Positions 13,150 to 13,981 of a stretch of DNA of 13,981 nt are shown piece after piece. The position numbers and the translations under genes are program-made. How positions within the stretch are numbered: the first letter of the stretch is position 1; every line of letters starts with the position of its first letter. The notes under the pieces are model-generated. The model saw nothing but the letters and a program-made list of their open reading frames with translations. It was not told the origin of the DNA and made no database searches. Location of the stretch: the NCBI GenBank assembly GCA_905208455.1, contig CAJLPK010000044.1:1-13981 (forward strand), written 5' to 3'. The DNA is from an uncultured Bacillota bacterium. GTDB taxonomy: Bacteria; Bacillota; Clostridia; Christensenellales; QAND01.

Positions 13150-13245
13150 ATGCCCGTCGCTTGACAAGAATCCACCAAAAACTATATATTGAAAAAGAAG
13201 AAATAGAACGTACGATACAGCTTTGCTGGATAAGCGTACGGGCAT
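13150..13245. promoter_or_regulatory. Inverted repeats around the sorbitol-6-phosphate dehydrogenase promoter
   Basis: ATGCCCGT (13150-13157) and ACGGGCAT (13238-13245) are 8-bp inverted copies about 80 bp apart. With one skipped base they extend through flanking CGC/GCG. They lie on either side of the TTGACA promoter. Inside the right half, CGTACG occurs twice (13209-13214, 13235-13240) around a CAGC-TTT-GCTG hairpin core (13218-13228). This could be a paired operator acting through a DNA loop plus a leader hairpin. No regulator is assigned. Confidence 0.4.
13161..13190 (+). promoter_or_regulatory. Sigma-A promoter of the sorbitol-6-phosphate dehydrogenase-like gene
   Basis: A perfect -35, TTGACA (13161-13166), is followed by overlapping -10 candidates TATATA (16-nt spacer) and TATATT (13185-13190, 18-nt spacer). 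The predicted start near 13197 leaves an unusually long leader of about 100 nt before the ATG at 13298, containing the hairpin at 13209-13240. Confidence 0.7.
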
Positions 13246-13297
13246 CCTTGGACTATGTGCAAGGCTCTGTAAAATCAAAGATTTGGAGGCTAGAGAT

Positions 13298-13981
13298 ATG
13301 GCGGCATCTTGGTTGAATTTAGAAGGGAAAACGGTCGTTGTAACAGGGGGTGCATCCGGCATTGGCAAGGCTGTGGCGCAGGAGTTTTTGCAAAACGGTG
13401 CCAATGTTGTTGTTTGTGATATAAACCCCAGCGCACCCGAGTTTGATGCGGCAAACGGAAGGTTTGAATATGTGGTCACGGATGTGACAAGCCGCGAAAG
13501 CGTAGAGGCGATGGTGGAAAAGGCAAAGGCGGCTTTTGGCCAAATTGATGTGCTGGTAAACAACGCAGGCATCAATATCCCCCGCTTGCTGGTAGACCCT
13601 AAAGACCCTAAAGGGAAATATGAACTGGATGACAAGGTATGGGATAAGGTAAGCGCCATCAACTTTAAGGGCGTGTATCTGTGTGCGCAGGCAGTGGCCC
13701 GCGATATGGTGGCCCGTAAAGACGGCGTAATCATCAACATGTCTTCGGAATGCGGGTTGGAGGGTTCGGAAGGCCAGAGCATTTACGCGGCTACCAAAGC
13801 GGCTGTCAACGCGCTGACCCGCTCCTGGGCCAAAGAGCTTGGCAAGCACAATGTCCGTGTGGTAGGCGTAGCACCCGGCATTTTGGAAGCGACCGGCCTG
13901 CGTACCCTGGAATATGAGACGGCGCTGAGCTATACCCGCGGCATTACGGTGGACGAGCTGAGGGCTGGATACAGCAAGACC
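13298..13981 (+). CDS. Sorbitol-6-phosphate 2-dehydrogenase-like SDR, N-terminal 228 residues
   Basis: A classical short-chain dehydrogenase that runs off the right edge; about 35-40 residues should be missing. The cofactor motif is TGGASGIG (16-23), NNAG lies at 88-91, the catalytic Ser is near 149-150 (INMSSE), and Y163-AAT-K167 is YxxxK. The blocks NIPRLLVDPKDP, GLEGSEGQS and VAPGILEATGLRT, and the YTRGIT segment near 212-217, read like the sorbitol-6-phosphate 2-dehydrogenases of Lactobacillales and Clostridia. These interconvert sorbitol-6-P and fructose-6-P with NAD(H) after PTS uptake of sorbitol. GGAGG (13285-13289) lies 8 nt before the ATG. It is probably the first gene of an operon continuing right; PTS or regulator genes there would confirm the role. 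The SDR call is certain; the sorbitol assignment rests on remembered family sequence. Confidence 0.88.
   Translation, partial: MAASWLNLEGKTVVVTGGASGIGKAVAQEFLQNGANVVVCDINPSAPEFDAANGRFEYVVTDVTSRESVEAMVEKAKAAFGQIDVLVNNAGINIPRLLVDPKDPKGKYELDDKVWDKVSAINFKGVYLCAQAVARDMVARKDGVIINMSSECGLEGSEGQSIYAATKAAVNALTRSWAKELGKHNVRVVGVAPGILEATGLRTLEYETALSYTRGITVDELRAGYSKT

Noticed and set aside
13195..13290. Structured leader considered as a tRNA or known riboswitch
   Set aside because: No T-loop, anticodon arm or CCA end is present, and I recognise no riboswitch core. Only the CGTACG-bounded hairpin stands out.
12660..13316. 218-codon plus-strand open frame opposite the DUF1349 gene
   Set aside because: It runs through the divergent promoter region and overlaps the SDR start; the minus strand reads as a complete DUF1349 domain.
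13114..13849. Two long minus-strand open frames opposite the sorbitol-6-phosphate dehydrogenase-like gene
   Set aside because: The plus strand carries the full SDR motif set with a good ribosome binding site; the antisense products match nothing I recognise.
1..13981. Search for CRISPR arrays, insertion sequences, phage or toxin-antitoxin modules
   Set aside because: No regular direct repeats, transposase or integrase motifs, or small paired toxin-antitoxin genes were seen. Genes are intact and evenly spaced.

Overview
The window reads as chromosomal DNA of a Bacillota/Clostridia-type bacterium with moderate to fairly high GC. The evidence is sigma-A promoters with TATAAT and extended TGnTATAAT boxes, AGGAGG-like ribosome binding sites, short gene spacing, intrinsic terminators with T-runs, a ThiI without a rhodanese domain next to a NifS-type desulfurase, and a single-polypeptide RND pump run by a TetR regulator. 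It holds 15 protein genes, two of them cut by the window edges. I see no rRNA, tRNA, CRISPR array, insertion sequence, phage gene or frameshifted gene.

Layout. (1) 1-1483, plus strand: the end of a cysteine desulfurase gene and thiI, a sulfur-transfer pair for tRNA 4-thiouridine, closed by a two-way terminator. (2) 1510-2211, minus: a secreted lipoprotein of unknown function, with its own promoter and a palindrome at the expected transcription start. (3) 6714-2362, minus: a three-gene efflux operon, RND permease -> TetR repressor -> YbaK/EbsC deacylase. Its genes overlap, its sigma-A promoter is strong, and a perfect 16-bp TetR-type operator lies just downstream of that promoter. (4) 9059-6891, minus: a GldA-like polyol dehydrogenase, then meso-diaminopimelate dehydrogenase (ddh). 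(5) 9198-9605, plus: a PaaI-type hotdog thioesterase, divergent from gldA. (6) 12343-9635, minus: a compact four-gene operon of extended SDR/epimerase, Nudix hydrolase, HD-domain hydrolase and GrpB-family protein. (7) 13028-12456, minus: a DUF1349 protein. (8) 13298 to the right edge, plus: sorbitol-6-phosphate 2-dehydrogenase-like SDR, divergent from DUF1349 across about 270 bp rich in inverted repeats.

The genes are mostly housekeeping or metabolic: sulfur relay, peptidoglycan/lysine precursor synthesis, polyol metabolism, drug efflux and small-molecule hydrolases. I found no convincing novel multi-gene system. The items most worth a second look are the autoregulated RND-TetR-YbaK operon, the SDR-Nudix-HD-GrpB operon, and several unassigned operator-like palindromes. 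All functions are inferred by reading translated sequence and motifs from memory of the families; no database search was run.
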